DNA from: Anaerolineales bacterium
Lineage (GTDB): Bacteria; Chloroflexota; Anaerolineae; Anaerolineales; Villigracilaceae
Assembly: GCA_026928255.1 (NCBI GenBank)
Contig: JAIXKJ010000008.1
Span: 93,332-157,331 of the forward strand
DNA length: 64,000 nucleotides
Direction of reading: 5' to 3'
Part shown: positions 1 through 7,705 of the stretch, piece by piece
Position numbering within the stretch: the first letter of the stretch is position 1
Layout: each line of letters starts with the position of its first letter
Notes under the pieces: model-generated
What the model was told of the DNA's origin: nothing
The model's database searches: none
What the model saw: only the letters and a program-made list of their open reading frames with translations
Translations under genes and position numbers: made by a program

Positions 1-559
1 CTGGGAGAGGGCTAGGGTGAGGGTAAAGACGAGGTCTAGGGCGAGAGCGTTCAATCGCCTGCGCTTTCCCTAACCCTTCTACTCTTATAAACACACGTCC
101 CAAAGGGAGAATTTCGTTCTCCCTCATCCCCAACCCTTCTCCCAAAGGGAGAAGGGAGACGAGTCCCCGCCCCTTTTCTGGAAGGGCGTTAGAGAAGGGC
201 GACTGAATCCCCTCTTCCCCTCTTTGGGAAAGGGCGGGAGAAGAGGATTAAGTCCCCTCTCCCCCTGGGAGAGGGCTAGGGTGAGGGTAAAGACGAGGTC
301 TAGGGCGAGAGCGTTCAATCGCCTGCGCTTTCCCTAACCCTTCTACTCTTATAAACACACGTCCCAAAGGGAGAATTTCGTTCTCCCTCATCCCCAACCC
401 TTCTCCCAAAGGGAGAAGGGAGACGAGTCCCCGCCCCTTTTCTGGAAGGGCGTTAGAGAAGGGCGACTGAATCCCCTCTTCCCCTCTTTGGGAAAGGGCG
501 GGAGAAGAGGATTAAGTCCCCTCTCCCCCTGGGAGAGGGCTAGGGTGAGGGTAAAGACG
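1..559. repeat. 264-bp perfect tandem repeat, two full copies plus a 31-bp partial third
   Basis: Copy 1 is 1-264 and copy 2 is 265-528. They appear identical by eye, and the first 31 bases recur at 529-559 before the sequence diverges. The unit is built from short G/A-rich and complementary C/T-rich blocks (gggagagggctagggtgagg and its mirror types), so it contains several internal inverted repeats. The array starts at the window edge and may extend further left. Open frames through it (for example 124-318 and 388-585) are copies of one another, are low-complexity and are not credible genes. Confidence 0.9.
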
Positions 560-603
560 CGCGCGGGCTTTTGCAAAATTCCCACTGTTCAATCGTCTAA
601 CCG

Positions 604-775
604 CCCGCCTTCATCCCCAACCCTTCTACCTTTACAGACACATGCCCCAAAGGGAGAATTTCGTTCTCCCTCATCCCCAACCCTTCTCCCAAAGGGAGAA
701 GGGAGACTGAATCCCCTCTCCCAGGGGGAGAGGGCTAGGGTGAGGGTAAAGGCGAGGACTAGGGTGAGGGCATCT
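604..775. repeat. diverged relative of the 264-bp repeat unit
   Basis: This stretch has the same block order as the tandem unit: a ccccaaccctt block, then caaagggagaatttcgttct, then a second ccaaccctt block, then gggagagggctagggtgagg. It differs by point changes and deletions. It is an older, degenerate copy next to the fresh tandem pair. A single related element also lies at 61,684-61,738, so the element is dispersed in this genome. Confidence 0.8.
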
Positions 776-842
776 AACCGCCCGCCCTTTTCCGCCAATA
801 GAGAAAGCCATCAGCAACATCGAATATGAGAAGGCGTAAAAA

Positions 843-930
843 ACTTCTAGATGTTTTCCCAAAGACTTCTAAATGTTTTTGCAAAGACTTCTAAATGTTT
901 TTCCGAAAACTTCTAAATGTTTTTGTCGGC
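843..930. repeat. 22-bp unit repeated four times
   Basis: Units start at 843, 865, 887 and 909, an exact 22-base period, with consensus acttctaaatgttttt followed by a variable six-base tail. The array is AT-rich, unlike its surroundings, and has no spacers, so it is a simple tandem array rather than a CRISPR. No reading frame is maintained through it. Confidence 0.85.
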
Positions 931-1165
931 GCATTTCGGCGCGTCGGCAGGGATATTTAGGGGTTTTTTTGTCATTTTCTTGACGTTTCGGGCTAAAACA
1001 AGAAACCGTCCGCGAATATTTCACGAATCAACGAATGTCCGCCCGCATTCGGGCATTCGCGTTCAATTCGCGGATGGTCGCTTGCCCGTCCGTTTCCTTC
1101 CGCGAATTCACGAAAGAGTCCGCTTACAAGCCCGCGAATAAAACCGACGCTTAACGCCGAATATC
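931..1165. other. intergenic stretch without a recognisable gene
   Basis: Between the 22-bp array and the methyltransferase promoter there are several short near-repeats of the type cgcgaat/tcacgaa, but no credible coding region, RNA gene or terminator was seen. The open frame at 917-1141 begins inside the repeat array and has no ribosome-binding site. Confidence 0.5.
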
Positions 1166-1168
1166 CTT

Positions 1169-1174
1169 TATAAT
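1169..1174 (+). promoter_or_regulatory. -10 box TATAAT of a leaderless methyltransferase transcript
   Basis: A perfect TATAAT ends 6 nt before the ATG at 1181, and no Shine-Dalgarno sequence is present. Transcription would start at or next to the A of the start codon. The same spacing recurs at many genes in this window. Confidence 0.65.
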
Positions 1175-1180
1175 CCGCTT

Positions 1181-2278
1181 ATGGCAAACACCAACCTCGC
1201 CGACGCGAAACGCGCAAAGAACGACGAATTTTACACTCAATACGCGGACATCGAGAAAGAAATCGCCGCTTATCTCGACTTTGACCCTGACGTTTTTCGC
1301 GGGAAGACCGTCCTTTTGCCTTGCGACGACCCCGAATGGAGCGCTTTTACCCGTTACTTCGCCCAAAACTTCGAGCGTCTCGGTTTGAAGAAGTTGATTA
1401 GCACAAGTTACGCCGCCGAGAGCAAGACCTACAAAGGGACGTATCAGCCGACGCTCTTTGAAACGGGCGCGCCGCAATTTGACCCGAAGAAAACGACGAT
1501 TCAGGGGAAACTTTTCACGCTGACGGTTGACCGCACGGGCAATCATGTCATAGACGCGGACGACCTCGACTGGGGCTACCTCAAAGGCGACGGCGACTTC
1601 CGCAGCGAAGAAGTGCGCCGACTGCGCGACGAAGCCGACGTAATTATCACCAACCCGCCCTTTTCCCTCTTCCGCGAGTTCCTCGCTTGGATTGCGGAAG
1701 CCGAGAAGCAATTTGTGATTATCGGCAACATGAACGCGATTACTTATAAGGAAGTTTTCCCGCTTATCAAGGAAAATAAAATATGGTTAGGGGCGACAAA
1801 TTTCAATACAGGCATGTATTTTAGAGTTCCCCCAGAGTTCATTTACGCAGATACTTATAAATTTGAACGAGAACAGAACGGCGAAAAGGTAAATCGTGTG
1901 CCTGGCGTTTGTTGGTTTACTAACCTAGATCACGGCAAACGCCACCAACCTTTGCCGTTGATGACGATGGAAGACAACCTGAAATACAGCAAACATAAAG
2001 AGATTCAAGGCAAGGCGGGTTATCAACGCTACGATAATTATGACGCAATTGAAGTCCCTTTCACTGACTCCATCCCTAGCGATTATGAAGGAATTATGGG
2101 CGTCCCCATTAGTTTTCTCGACAAGTATTCCCCTGAACAATTTGAGATTTTAGGAGCGACAGAGAGCGAAGGAAAAGGATTCTCTAATGGATTATGGAAT
2201 AATACAAGTAAGGTTTCACAACCTCTCGTGGAAACTAAAAAAATATATAAGCGTATTTTTATCAAACATAAGAAGTAA
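1181..2278 (+). CDS. EcoRI-family adenine-specific DNA methyltransferase
   Basis: The 365-residue product resembles the EcoRI_methylase family, which transfers a methyl group from S-adenosylmethionine to the N6 of adenine in a specific DNA site. Visible family features are the N-terminal NDEFYTQ-x2-DIEKE segment (residues 14-27), a conserved cysteine/aspartate block LLPCDDPEWS (45-54) and the catalytic motif IV NPPF (158-161). The C-terminal segment ending YKRIFIKHKK looks complete, and the length is close to M.EcoRI plus a short extension. The start is fixed by the -10 box 6 nt upstream. The next gene, 170 bases downstream on the same strand, is a DUF262-HNH nuclease, so the methyltransferase probably protects host DNA from that enzyme. 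The recognition site cannot be read from sequence. The flanking repeats suggest acquired DNA. Confidence 0.88.
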   Translation: MANTNLADAKRAKNDEFYTQYADIEKEIAAYLDFDPDVFRGKTVLLPCDDPEWSAFTRYFAQNFERLGLKKLISTSYAAESKTYKGTYQPTLFETGAPQFDPKKTTIQGKLFTLTVDRTGNHVIDADDLDWGYLKGDGDFRSEEVRRLRDEADVIITNPPFSLFREFLAWIAEAEKQFVIIGNMNAITYKEVFPLIKENKIWLGATNFNTGMYFRVPPEFIYADTYKFEREQNGEKVNRVPGVCWFTNLDHGKRHQPLPLMTMEDNLKYSKHKEIQGKAGYQRYDNYDAIEVPFTDSIPSDYEGIMGVPISFLDKYSPEQFEILGATESEGKGFSNGLWNNTSKVSQPLVETKKIYKRIFIKHKK

Positions 2279-2322
2279 AATAGTCAAAACCTTTTTGTTT
2301 TCTTTATAAGTTTCAGAGCGAT

Positions 2323-2431
2323 AAAACCTGTAACTTGAAACCTGAAACCTAAAACCTAAAACCCGCAACCTGTAACCTATAACCTGACACCTGAAACCCG
2401 CAACTTGAAGCCTAACGCCCGCAACCTGACT
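2323..2431. repeat. degenerate heptanucleotide repeat (aaacctg type)
   Basis: About fifteen near-copies of a 7-base unit (aacctga, aacctaa, aacccgc, aacttga) fill most of the 169-base gap between the methyltransferase stop and the nuclease start. It resembles the short tandemly repeated repetitive sequences described from cyanobacteria. The nuclease ribosome-binding site (cgaaagga) lies immediately after the array, so array length could affect the untranslated leader. Confidence 0.75.
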
Positions 2432-2447
2432 CCCGAAAGGAACTGCC

Positions 2448-3626
2448 ATGAAAACAACGCTCAGAACCGATATTACCGTCAAAGACATCTGCGAAGGCTT
2501 TTCCTATAACGAACTGGAAGGCAAAGGCTTGTTCGGCTTGGCGGGCAGACTCACCATCCAACCCGAATATCAACGCAACTACATCTACGCCGACGGCAAA
2601 AAAGACGTAGCGGTCATTGACTCCGTCCTCAGGGGCTACCCGCTTGGCTTGCTTTACTTCAACAGACTGGAAGACGGCCGCCTCGAAGTGTTGGACGGTC
2701 AACAACGCATCACCAGTTTGGGGCGTTACGTTACGGGTCGCTTCGCCATCTTCGACGGGAACGACATTCCGCAATACTTTCGCGGAATCGCCGCCGAAAA
2801 GCAAAAGAAGATTCTCGAAACGAAATTGCTCATTTACGAATGCGAGGGCGAAGAGTCGGAAATCAAGGATTGGTTTCGCACCATCAACATTTACGGCGTC
2901 CCTGTTAACAGTCAAGAAATCCGCAACGCCGTCTTCTCTGGACCTTTCGTAACGCTTGCCAAAGAGGAATTTAGCAACAGCCAAAACTCCAACACTCAAA
3001 AGTGGAGCGCCTACATCAAAGGGAGCGTCAACCGACAGGACTTCCTCGAACGCGCGTTGGAATGGGTCAGCAAAAGTTGGGAGAACGCGGACAATATCGA
3101 AAGGTACATGAGTCTTCACCGCCACGATACGGACATTTCCGAGTTGAAGACCTACTTCAACACGGTTATTGACTGGGTTTCCGCCGTCTTCTCGGACGTG
3201 GAAAAGGAAATGCGCGGCTTAGAGTGGGGCAGACTCTACGAGACTTATCACAAAAAGCCCTATTCTCCCGCCCAAGTCTCCAAAGAGTTGCGAGAATTGT
3301 ACGGCGACCCGTACGTCAAAGACCGCAGGGGAATTTTTGAATACATCCTCGACGGTTCGCGGGACGTCCGCTTGTTGGACGTGCGCGTCTTTGACGAAGC
3401 GACCAAACGCAACGCCTACGAAAGGCAGACGAAACAAGCCGAAAAGAGCGGCGAGTCCAACTGTCCGCTGTGCGCGTTAGGGCATGAAGCCAATCAGTCC
3501 AAGATTTGGAAGTTGAGCGAAATGGACGCCGATCACGTTACAGCGTGGAGCAAAGGCGGCGCGACGGACGCGAAAAACTGTCAAATGCTGTGCAAGACTC
3601 ACAACCGCGCCAAAGGGAATCGGTAA
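2448..3626 (+). CDS. DUF262 and HNH-endonuclease domain protein (predicted restriction/defence nuclease)
   Basis: The 392-residue protein starts with a DUF262 domain: PEYQRNYIY near residues 39-47 and the hallmark DGQQR at 83-87, used for nucleotide binding or hydrolysis in GmrS/SspE-type proteins. It ends with an HNH nuclease fold: CPLC at 339-342, the D-A-D-H core at 360-363, and a terminal CKTHNRAKGNR whose cysteine and histidine would complete a zinc-binding beta-beta-alpha metal motif. The ATG at 2448 follows a ribosome-binding site (cgaaaggaactgcc). The gene directly follows an EcoRI-type methyltransferase. Members of this domain pair act in modification-dependent restriction (GmrSD), Ssp systems and ordinary restriction-modification. 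The neighbouring methyltransferase favours restriction of unmodified DNA here, but that is an inference. All catalytic residues that can be recognised are present. Confidence 0.82.
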   Translation: MKTTLRTDITVKDICEGFSYNELEGKGLFGLAGRLTIQPEYQRNYIYADGKKDVAVIDSVLRGYPLGLLYFNRLEDGRLEVLDGQQRITSLGRYVTGRFAIFDGNDIPQYFRGIAAEKQKKILETKLLIYECEGEESEIKDWFRTINIYGVPVNSQEIRNAVFSGPFVTLAKEEFSNSQNSNTQKWSAYIKGSVNRQDFLERALEWVSKSWENADNIERYMSLHRHDTDISELKTYFNTVIDWVSAVFSDVEKEMRGLEWGRLYETYHKKPYSPAQVSKELRELYGDPYVKDRRGIFEYILDGSRDVRLLDVRVFDEATKRNAYERQTKQAEKSGESNCPLCALGHEANQSKIWKLSEMDADHVTAWSKGGATDAKNCQMLCKTHNRAKGNR

Positions 3627-3662
3627 AAGGTCAGGGGATAAACGCCCCTTTCGGAGAAGATT

Positions 3663-5333
3663 ATGTCGCGTCGTTCTTTGGCTCGCCTCTATCGAGACGA
3701 GTTCTCAGGCTATTCGTTCGCAACCTTTCAAAAAGACTTGCTGGCAGGGCTGACCGTCGCCGCCGTGGCGCTTCCGCTGGCGTTGGCGTTCGGAGTCGCT
3801 TCCGGCTCGACTGCCGCCTCGGGATTAGTAACCGCCATTCTCGCGGGAGTCGTTATCGGCGCGTTGGGCGGCGCGCCCTTCCAAATCAGCGGACCGACGG
3901 GCGCCATGTCCGCTGTGCTGATTGTCCTCGTGCAGCGTTACGGGCTGGAAGGCATTTGGGTGGCGGGCTTGTTTTCGGGCGCGCTGTTGTTGGTCATCGG
4001 TTTGCTGCGGCTCGGTCGCTTCATCGCCTTTATCCCCGCGCCGGTCATCAGCGGCTTTACGTCGGGCATTGCGCTCATCATTTTCATCGGTCAAATTGAC
4101 AATTTTCTCGGCGTCTCGACTCCCGCCGCCGACACCGCCGCGCAAAAACTATTCGGCTACTTTCAGGGCGGGTTTTCGCCCGATTGGCAAACGGCGCTTC
4201 TCGGCGCGGTCGTCATGGCGACAATGCTCTTCATGCCCAAGAAGTGGGCGGCGCGTTTCCCTTCTTCCCTTTTGGGATTAATCCTCGCCGCGCTGCTTAA
4301 CTGGATTTTGAGCGGTTCTGCCCCGACGATTGGAGCGATCCCCCAGTCTTTGATTCTGCCAGAGCGCCTCAGCCTGTCGAATGTGCCGTGGACTCGCCTG
4401 CCCGATTTCATCGCGCCGATTCTGACCATTACCGCGTTGGGCGCGGTGGAGTCGCTGTTGTGCGGCGCGGTCGGCTCGAACATGGCTGGCGTGCGGATGC
4501 AAGCCAATCAAGAGTTGATCGCGCAAGGCGTGGGCAATATCATCATCCCCTTCTTCGGCGGCGTCCCCGCCACAGCGGCGATTGCGCGTTCAAGCGTCGG
4601 CATTAAGTCGGGCGGACAAACGCGCATGGTGAGCATCGTCCACGCGGTCGGGCTGTTGCTCTCCATGTTCTTGCTCGCGCCGCTCATGGGGCGCATTCCG
4701 CTTTCCGCGTTGGCGGGCGTGTTAATGATCACCGCCGTTCGCATGAACGAATGGGAGGCGATTCGCTTCATCTTCGGCAAGCGCTTCAAAGCGGACATGA
4801 TCGCTTTCGTCGTTACCATGCTGGCGACCATCGTCTTGGACTTGACGCAAGCCATTCTTATCGGCACATTTTTGGCGGGCGCGGTGTTCCTTAACAAAAT
4901 CGCCAGCATGGATATTTCCGTGCAAGACGTGGACGCCGAACGTTTGAAACAAAGGGGGATTATCACGACGGGCAGATGCAAGCATGTGCGCGTCGCCTTC
5001 TTGACCGGCCCTTTATTCTTCGCCGCGACCGGCAACTTCAACGAAGCCTTTCAAAACCTAAGCGAAACTCACGCTTTGATTCTGTCCATGCGCGGCGTGC
5101 CGCTTATAGACGTTGCGGGCGTGGACGTTATTCGTCGCTTGCACGAGCGCGTCCGCGAGCAGGGCGGCGCGTTGATGTTTGCTGGCGTCCACAGCGCCGT
5201 TTACGCCATGATGAAGCGGGCGGGGCTGGTCGAGACCGTCGGCGCGGAGAACTTTTTCTGGTCGAGCGATCAAGCCATCGTCGAGGCGGAGCGGCGCGGC
5301 TGCGCGTTTTGTCAAAGCAATGAGCAAATCTGA
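3663..5333 (+). CDS. SulP-family anion transporter with C-terminal STAS domain
   Basis: The 556-residue membrane protein belongs to the SulP/SLC26 family, whose bacterial members carry sulfate, bicarbonate or dicarboxylates across the inner membrane. The first 400 residues are a run of hydrophobic helices with the family motif QISGPTGAMSAVL (about 75-87). A cytoplasmic STAS domain runs from about residue 440 to 540. The ATG at 3663 is preceded by ggagaagatt. A weak hairpin (agggg/cccct, 3635-3650) lies between the DUF262 stop and this start. No carbonic anhydrase or sulfate-assimilation gene is adjacent, so the substrate cannot be assigned. It is a normal-length, apparently intact gene. Confidence 0.9.
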   Translation: MSRRSLARLYRDEFSGYSFATFQKDLLAGLTVAAVALPLALAFGVASGSTAASGLVTAILAGVVIGALGGAPFQISGPTGAMSAVLIVLVQRYGLEGIWVAGLFSGALLLVIGLLRLGRFIAFIPAPVISGFTSGIALIIFIGQIDNFLGVSTPAADTAAQKLFGYFQGGFSPDWQTALLGAVVMATMLFMPKKWAARFPSSLLGLILAALLNWILSGSAPTIGAIPQSLILPERLSLSNVPWTRLPDFIAPILTITALGAVESLLCGAVGSNMAGVRMQANQELIAQGVGNIIIPFFGGVPATAAIARSSVGIKSGGQTRMVSIVHAVGLLLSMFLLAPLMGRIPLSALAGVLMITAVRMNEWEAIRFIFGKRFKADMIAFVVTMLATIVLDLTQAILIGTFLAGAVFLNKIASMDISVQDVDAERLKQRGIITTGRCKHVRVAFLTGPLFFAATGNFNEAFQNLSETHALILSMRGVPLIDVAGVDVIRRLHERVREQGGALMFAGVHSAVYAMMKRAGLVETVGAENFFWSSDQAIVEAERRGCAFCQSNEQI

Positions 5334-5345
5334 TATACTTTTTTC

Positions 5346-6038
5346 TTGGAGGATTTCGTTATAAAAAGCGCATCTTCGCCCCTTTGGGTCTCGAAAGAAA
5401 CGGCGGCAGGCGCCGCCGCTTATCGCCGCTCGACGCTGGCGCTTTATGATTTGCTCGTGTTGAGATTCTCTTGTCGTTCTATCTGGCGCTGTCCTTCTTC
5501 CGCGATTCTCGATTTATATAACGAGCATATTTCCGCCAATCATTTGGACGTCGGCGTGGGGACGGGCTACTTCCTCGATCGCTGCGCCTTTCCCGCGCCG
5601 CAACCGAGAATTGCTTTGGCAGATTTAAACGCCGACAGTTTAGCCGTAACCGCTCGTCGTCTGCGGCGTTACGCCCCCGTAACGTATAGGGCGAATGCGT
5701 TAGAGCCGCTTCAAATCGAGCCTGCAAATTTTGATTCGATTGCCGTTAATTTTTTGCTTCACTGCCTGCCAGGCGCGATTCCGCAAAAGAGCGTTGTCTT
5801 TCAACACTTGAAACCATTGCTCAACCCTGCGGGAAAAATTTTCGGCGCGACGGTTCTCGGCAAAGGCGTGGAACATAGCGCGGCGGCAAAGATATTGATG
5901 CGAATTTATAATTCAAAGGGAATTTTTTCCAACGCCGACGATTCGTTGGAGGATTTGAAACGCGCCCTCAAAGAGAACTTCCGCGAATATGAATTGCGCC
6001 TCGTCGGATGCGCGGCGCTTTTTGTCGGTAAAGTTTAA
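5346..6038 (+). CDS. class I SAM-dependent methyltransferase with an uncertain start codon
   Basis: The product of about 230 residues has the Rossmann-type motif I LDVGVGTGYFLDRC (about residues 63-76), an acidic motif II (ALADLNADSL) and a motif IV-like NFDSIAVNFLLHCLP, typical of small-molecule class I methyltransferases. The substrate is unknown. There is no in-frame ATG near the 5' end. The TTG at 5346 would overlap the only good Shine-Dalgarno sequence (ttggagg, 5346-5352). That Shine-Dalgarno is placed ideally for an ATA codon at 5361, so the gene either uses AUA or has lost its ATG by a point change. The coordinates given use the TTG. The gene follows the SulP stop by 12 bases and precedes a cupin gene by 21 bases, so the genes may be co-transcribed. 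Confidence 0.7.
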   Translation: MEDFVIKSASSPLWVSKETAAGAAAYRRSTLALYDLLVLRFSCRSIWRCPSSAILDLYNEHISANHLDVGVGTGYFLDRCAFPAPQPRIALADLNADSLAVTARRLRRYAPVTYRANALEPLQIEPANFDSIAVNFLLHCLPGAIPQKSVVFQHLKPLLNPAGKIFGATVLGKGVEHSAAAKILMRIYNSKGIFSNADDSLEDLKRALKENFREYELRLVGCAALFVGKV

Positions 6039-6059
6039 GTTAATATAAAGGAGATTGTC

Positions 6060-6371
6060 ATGTCCGAACTCTATTTTTTAGACACAAAGTCGAAAGCGGT
6101 TTTTGCGCCTGACGGACCCAAACCGCAATTTATCTTTGACGCGCCCGCCTTCAAAGCGTTGGTCGTCGGTTTGGAAGCGGGGCAGCAAATTCCGCCGCAC
6201 CCCGCCGGAAGCGCGATGTATCACTTCCTCGAAGGCGAAGGCGTTATGACGGTTGACGACGAGACCTTTGCCGTCCAAGCGGGCGCGACGGTCATTGCGC
6301 CCAACGGCGCAAAGCGCGGAATCAACGCCAAGACGCGCATCGTCTTTTTGGCGGCGAAAAGCGGAGAGTAA
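6060..6371 (+). CDS. small cupin-domain protein
   Basis: The 103-residue single-domain cupin has a glycine-proline-rich first motif (GQQIPPHPAGSAMYHFLEGEG, about residues 40-60) and a second motif PNGAKRGINA. The spacing fits a cupin_2 beta-barrel, but only part of the usual His-His-Glu metal site is present (HP at about 47 and H at about 55). Enzymatic function is therefore uncertain, and a sensing or binding role is equally possible. The start is well supported by aaaggag 7 nt upstream. It is followed after one base by a cytochrome b561 gene. Confidence 0.8.
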   Translation: MSELYFLDTKSKAVFAPDGPKPQFIFDAPAFKALVVGLEAGQQIPPHPAGSAMYHFLEGEGVMTVDDETFAVQAGATVIAPNGAKRGINAKTRIVFLAAKSGE

Positions 6372-6372
6372 C

Positions 6373-6903
6373 ATGACTGAAAACGAGTTCCGCTACACTC
6401 CTTTGCAAGTCGCTTTGCACTGGTCGGTTTTTTGGCTGCTCATTGCCGAATTTGTCGTCGGAAAAGTGTCGGCGAATTTGCCAAACGGCGGCGTAAAACT
6501 TTCTCTGCTGGCGATTCATGCGACGCTAGGCGTCCTCATCTTAATCGCCATGCTTGCGCGCCTCGTGTTGCGCGCCAAATCTCCCGCGCCGCCTCACGCT
6601 TCGGCGGGCAACCCCTTTTTCGATTGGCTGGCAAAAGCGACGCACATCGCCTTGTACCTGTTTACCATTTTGATGGCATTAAGCGGAATGACGCTTTCGC
6701 TGCAAGCGGGGCTGCTTCCCGCCGTTTTTAGCGCGTCAGCCGCCGCGCTCCCCGCCGATTTCTTTGACTTTACCGCGCGAGCGACGCACGGCTTTATCGC
6801 GCCTGTTCTGCTGGCGTTAATAGTCCTGCACATTGTCGGCGCGTTTTATCATCAGTTGATTGTTAAAGATAATTTGATCTCGCGGATGGGGCGCGAGAGG
6901 TAG
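6373..6903 (+). CDS. cytochrome b561-family membrane protein
   Basis: This 176-residue integral membrane protein has four predicted helices. Candidate haem-ligating histidines lie in LQVALHW (H19), LLAIHATLG, ATHIALYL and LIVLHIVGAFYH. This is the cytochrome b561 (CybB-like) pattern, in which two b-type haems shuttle electrons between quinol and a partner. ATG 6373 is chosen because it follows the cupin stop by one base and begins the conserved FRYTPLQVALHW. A longer frame upstream is a shadow of the cupin gene. It is probably translationally coupled to the cupin. Confidence 0.88.
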   Translation: MTENEFRYTPLQVALHWSVFWLLIAEFVVGKVSANLPNGGVKLSLLAIHATLGVLILIAMLARLVLRAKSPAPPHASAGNPFFDWLAKATHIALYLFTILMALSGMTLSLQAGLLPAVFSASAAALPADFFDFTARATHGFIAPVLLALIVLHIVGAFYHQLIVKDNLISRMGRER

Positions 6904-6951
6904 AGGCGAGAGCGGATAAGAACTCGGAGTTGTCGAACCGTTTGCCAACGC

Positions 6952-7404
6952 TTATTCGACCACGTTGAAATCGCTCATCTTGCGGATGCGGTCGCGCACT
7001 TCGGGATCTTTCAACTCTTCGGCGGCGTAATTCATCTTGAAATCAACTTGGTCTTCGTAGCCGCCCGGCTCGTAGATTAAGATGTTATGGCTGTCTTTTC
7101 CGCCCAGCACGCGCACGCTGTGCACGGCGTTGGGCGGAATGTACAGCGCGTCGCCCGCGTTAAGCACGCGCGTTTCGCCTTCGACCGTCCACTCTACTTG
7201 ACCGTCCAGCACATAAAAAGTTTCCGCGTGTTCTTTGTGAAAATGCGGCGGAACTTCAAAAGTTGAAAGCCAGCGCGAAATCATAATCGAGTAACGCCCT
7301 TCGCTTTGGGCTTTGGTAACGATTAACTCGGTGTCTTCCACGCCGTCCTCTTCAAATGTAGGGCGGTTGCCAGCCATCGAAAAAACGTATTTCTTTGCGT
7401 TCAT
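6952..7404 (-). CDS. cupin-domain protein, 150 residues
   Basis: The classical cupin motif 1, PPHFHKEHAETFYVLDGQVEW (about residues 52-72), supplies two histidines and a glutamate for a divalent metal, and motif 2, IPPNAVHSVRVLGG, supplies the last histidine. An intact metal-binding beta-barrel is expected; the substrate is unknown. The start is supported by aaggaggaagg just upstream on the minus strand, with a TACAAT -10 box at 7432-7427. It converges with the cytochrome b561 gene. Confidence 0.85.
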   Translation of the reverse strand: MNAKKYVFSMAGNRPTFEEDGVEDTELIVTKAQSEGRYSIMISRWLSTFEVPPHFHKEHAETFYVLDGQVEWTVEGETRVLNAGDALYIPPNAVHSVRVLGGKDSHNILIYEPGGYEDQVDFKMNYAAEELKDPEVRDRIRKMSDFNVVE

Positions 7405-7705
7405 CCTTCCTCCTTTTTAATAGGCGATTGTAACGCGCTTGCGGACGTTTAACGACAGGCGGCGCTGACTCGTCTGGAAGTCGCGCCTTTGAAGCGCGAA
7501 GCACTCCCGAAAGGGATAAGGAAAGGGAAAGGGCGGGGGGGGTAGAGTCCTTTCATCCCCTCCAATGCGAACTTGACCGCCATGATCGTTCAGGTTTTTC
7601 TATTATGCGAGAAGCCCGATTAATTCGCAGCAAGGTGAAGATTGTTAGGGGCAGGAAAAATTCAAAACAAGGAAAATACTTGAAAACGCTGCTAAATTCC
7701 ACATA
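7405..7705. other. intergenic stretch at the left edge of an AT-rich island
   Basis: Apart from the cupin promoter at 7427-7432 there is no convincing gene. A purine-rich run (about 7505-7547, aaaggg-type blocks) resembles fragments of the dispersed repeat at the window start. From about 7600 the composition turns AT-rich and stays so until about 10,100, marking the island that carries the DpnI-family gene. A plus-strand frame at 7605-7796 runs antisense into the methyltransferase remnant and has no ribosome-binding site. Confidence 0.45.

Noticed and set aside
124..585. Paired open frames of 64 and 65 codons inside the tandem repeat
   Set aside because: They are copies of the same repeat unit, low-complexity, lack ribosome-binding sites and end with the repeat. 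They are not genes.
843..930. Possible CRISPR array
   Set aside because: The units abut with only 0-6 variable bases, so there are no spacers, and no cas gene is in the window.
1151..1711. Long minus-strand frame opposite the EcoRI-type methyltransferase
   Set aside because: It is a codon-complement shadow of a well-recognised gene. The same applies to other long antisense frames, for example opposite clpC (17,410-18,009), the M6-like protease (19,125-19,940), ugd (24,908-25,768) and cysS (28,355-29,038).
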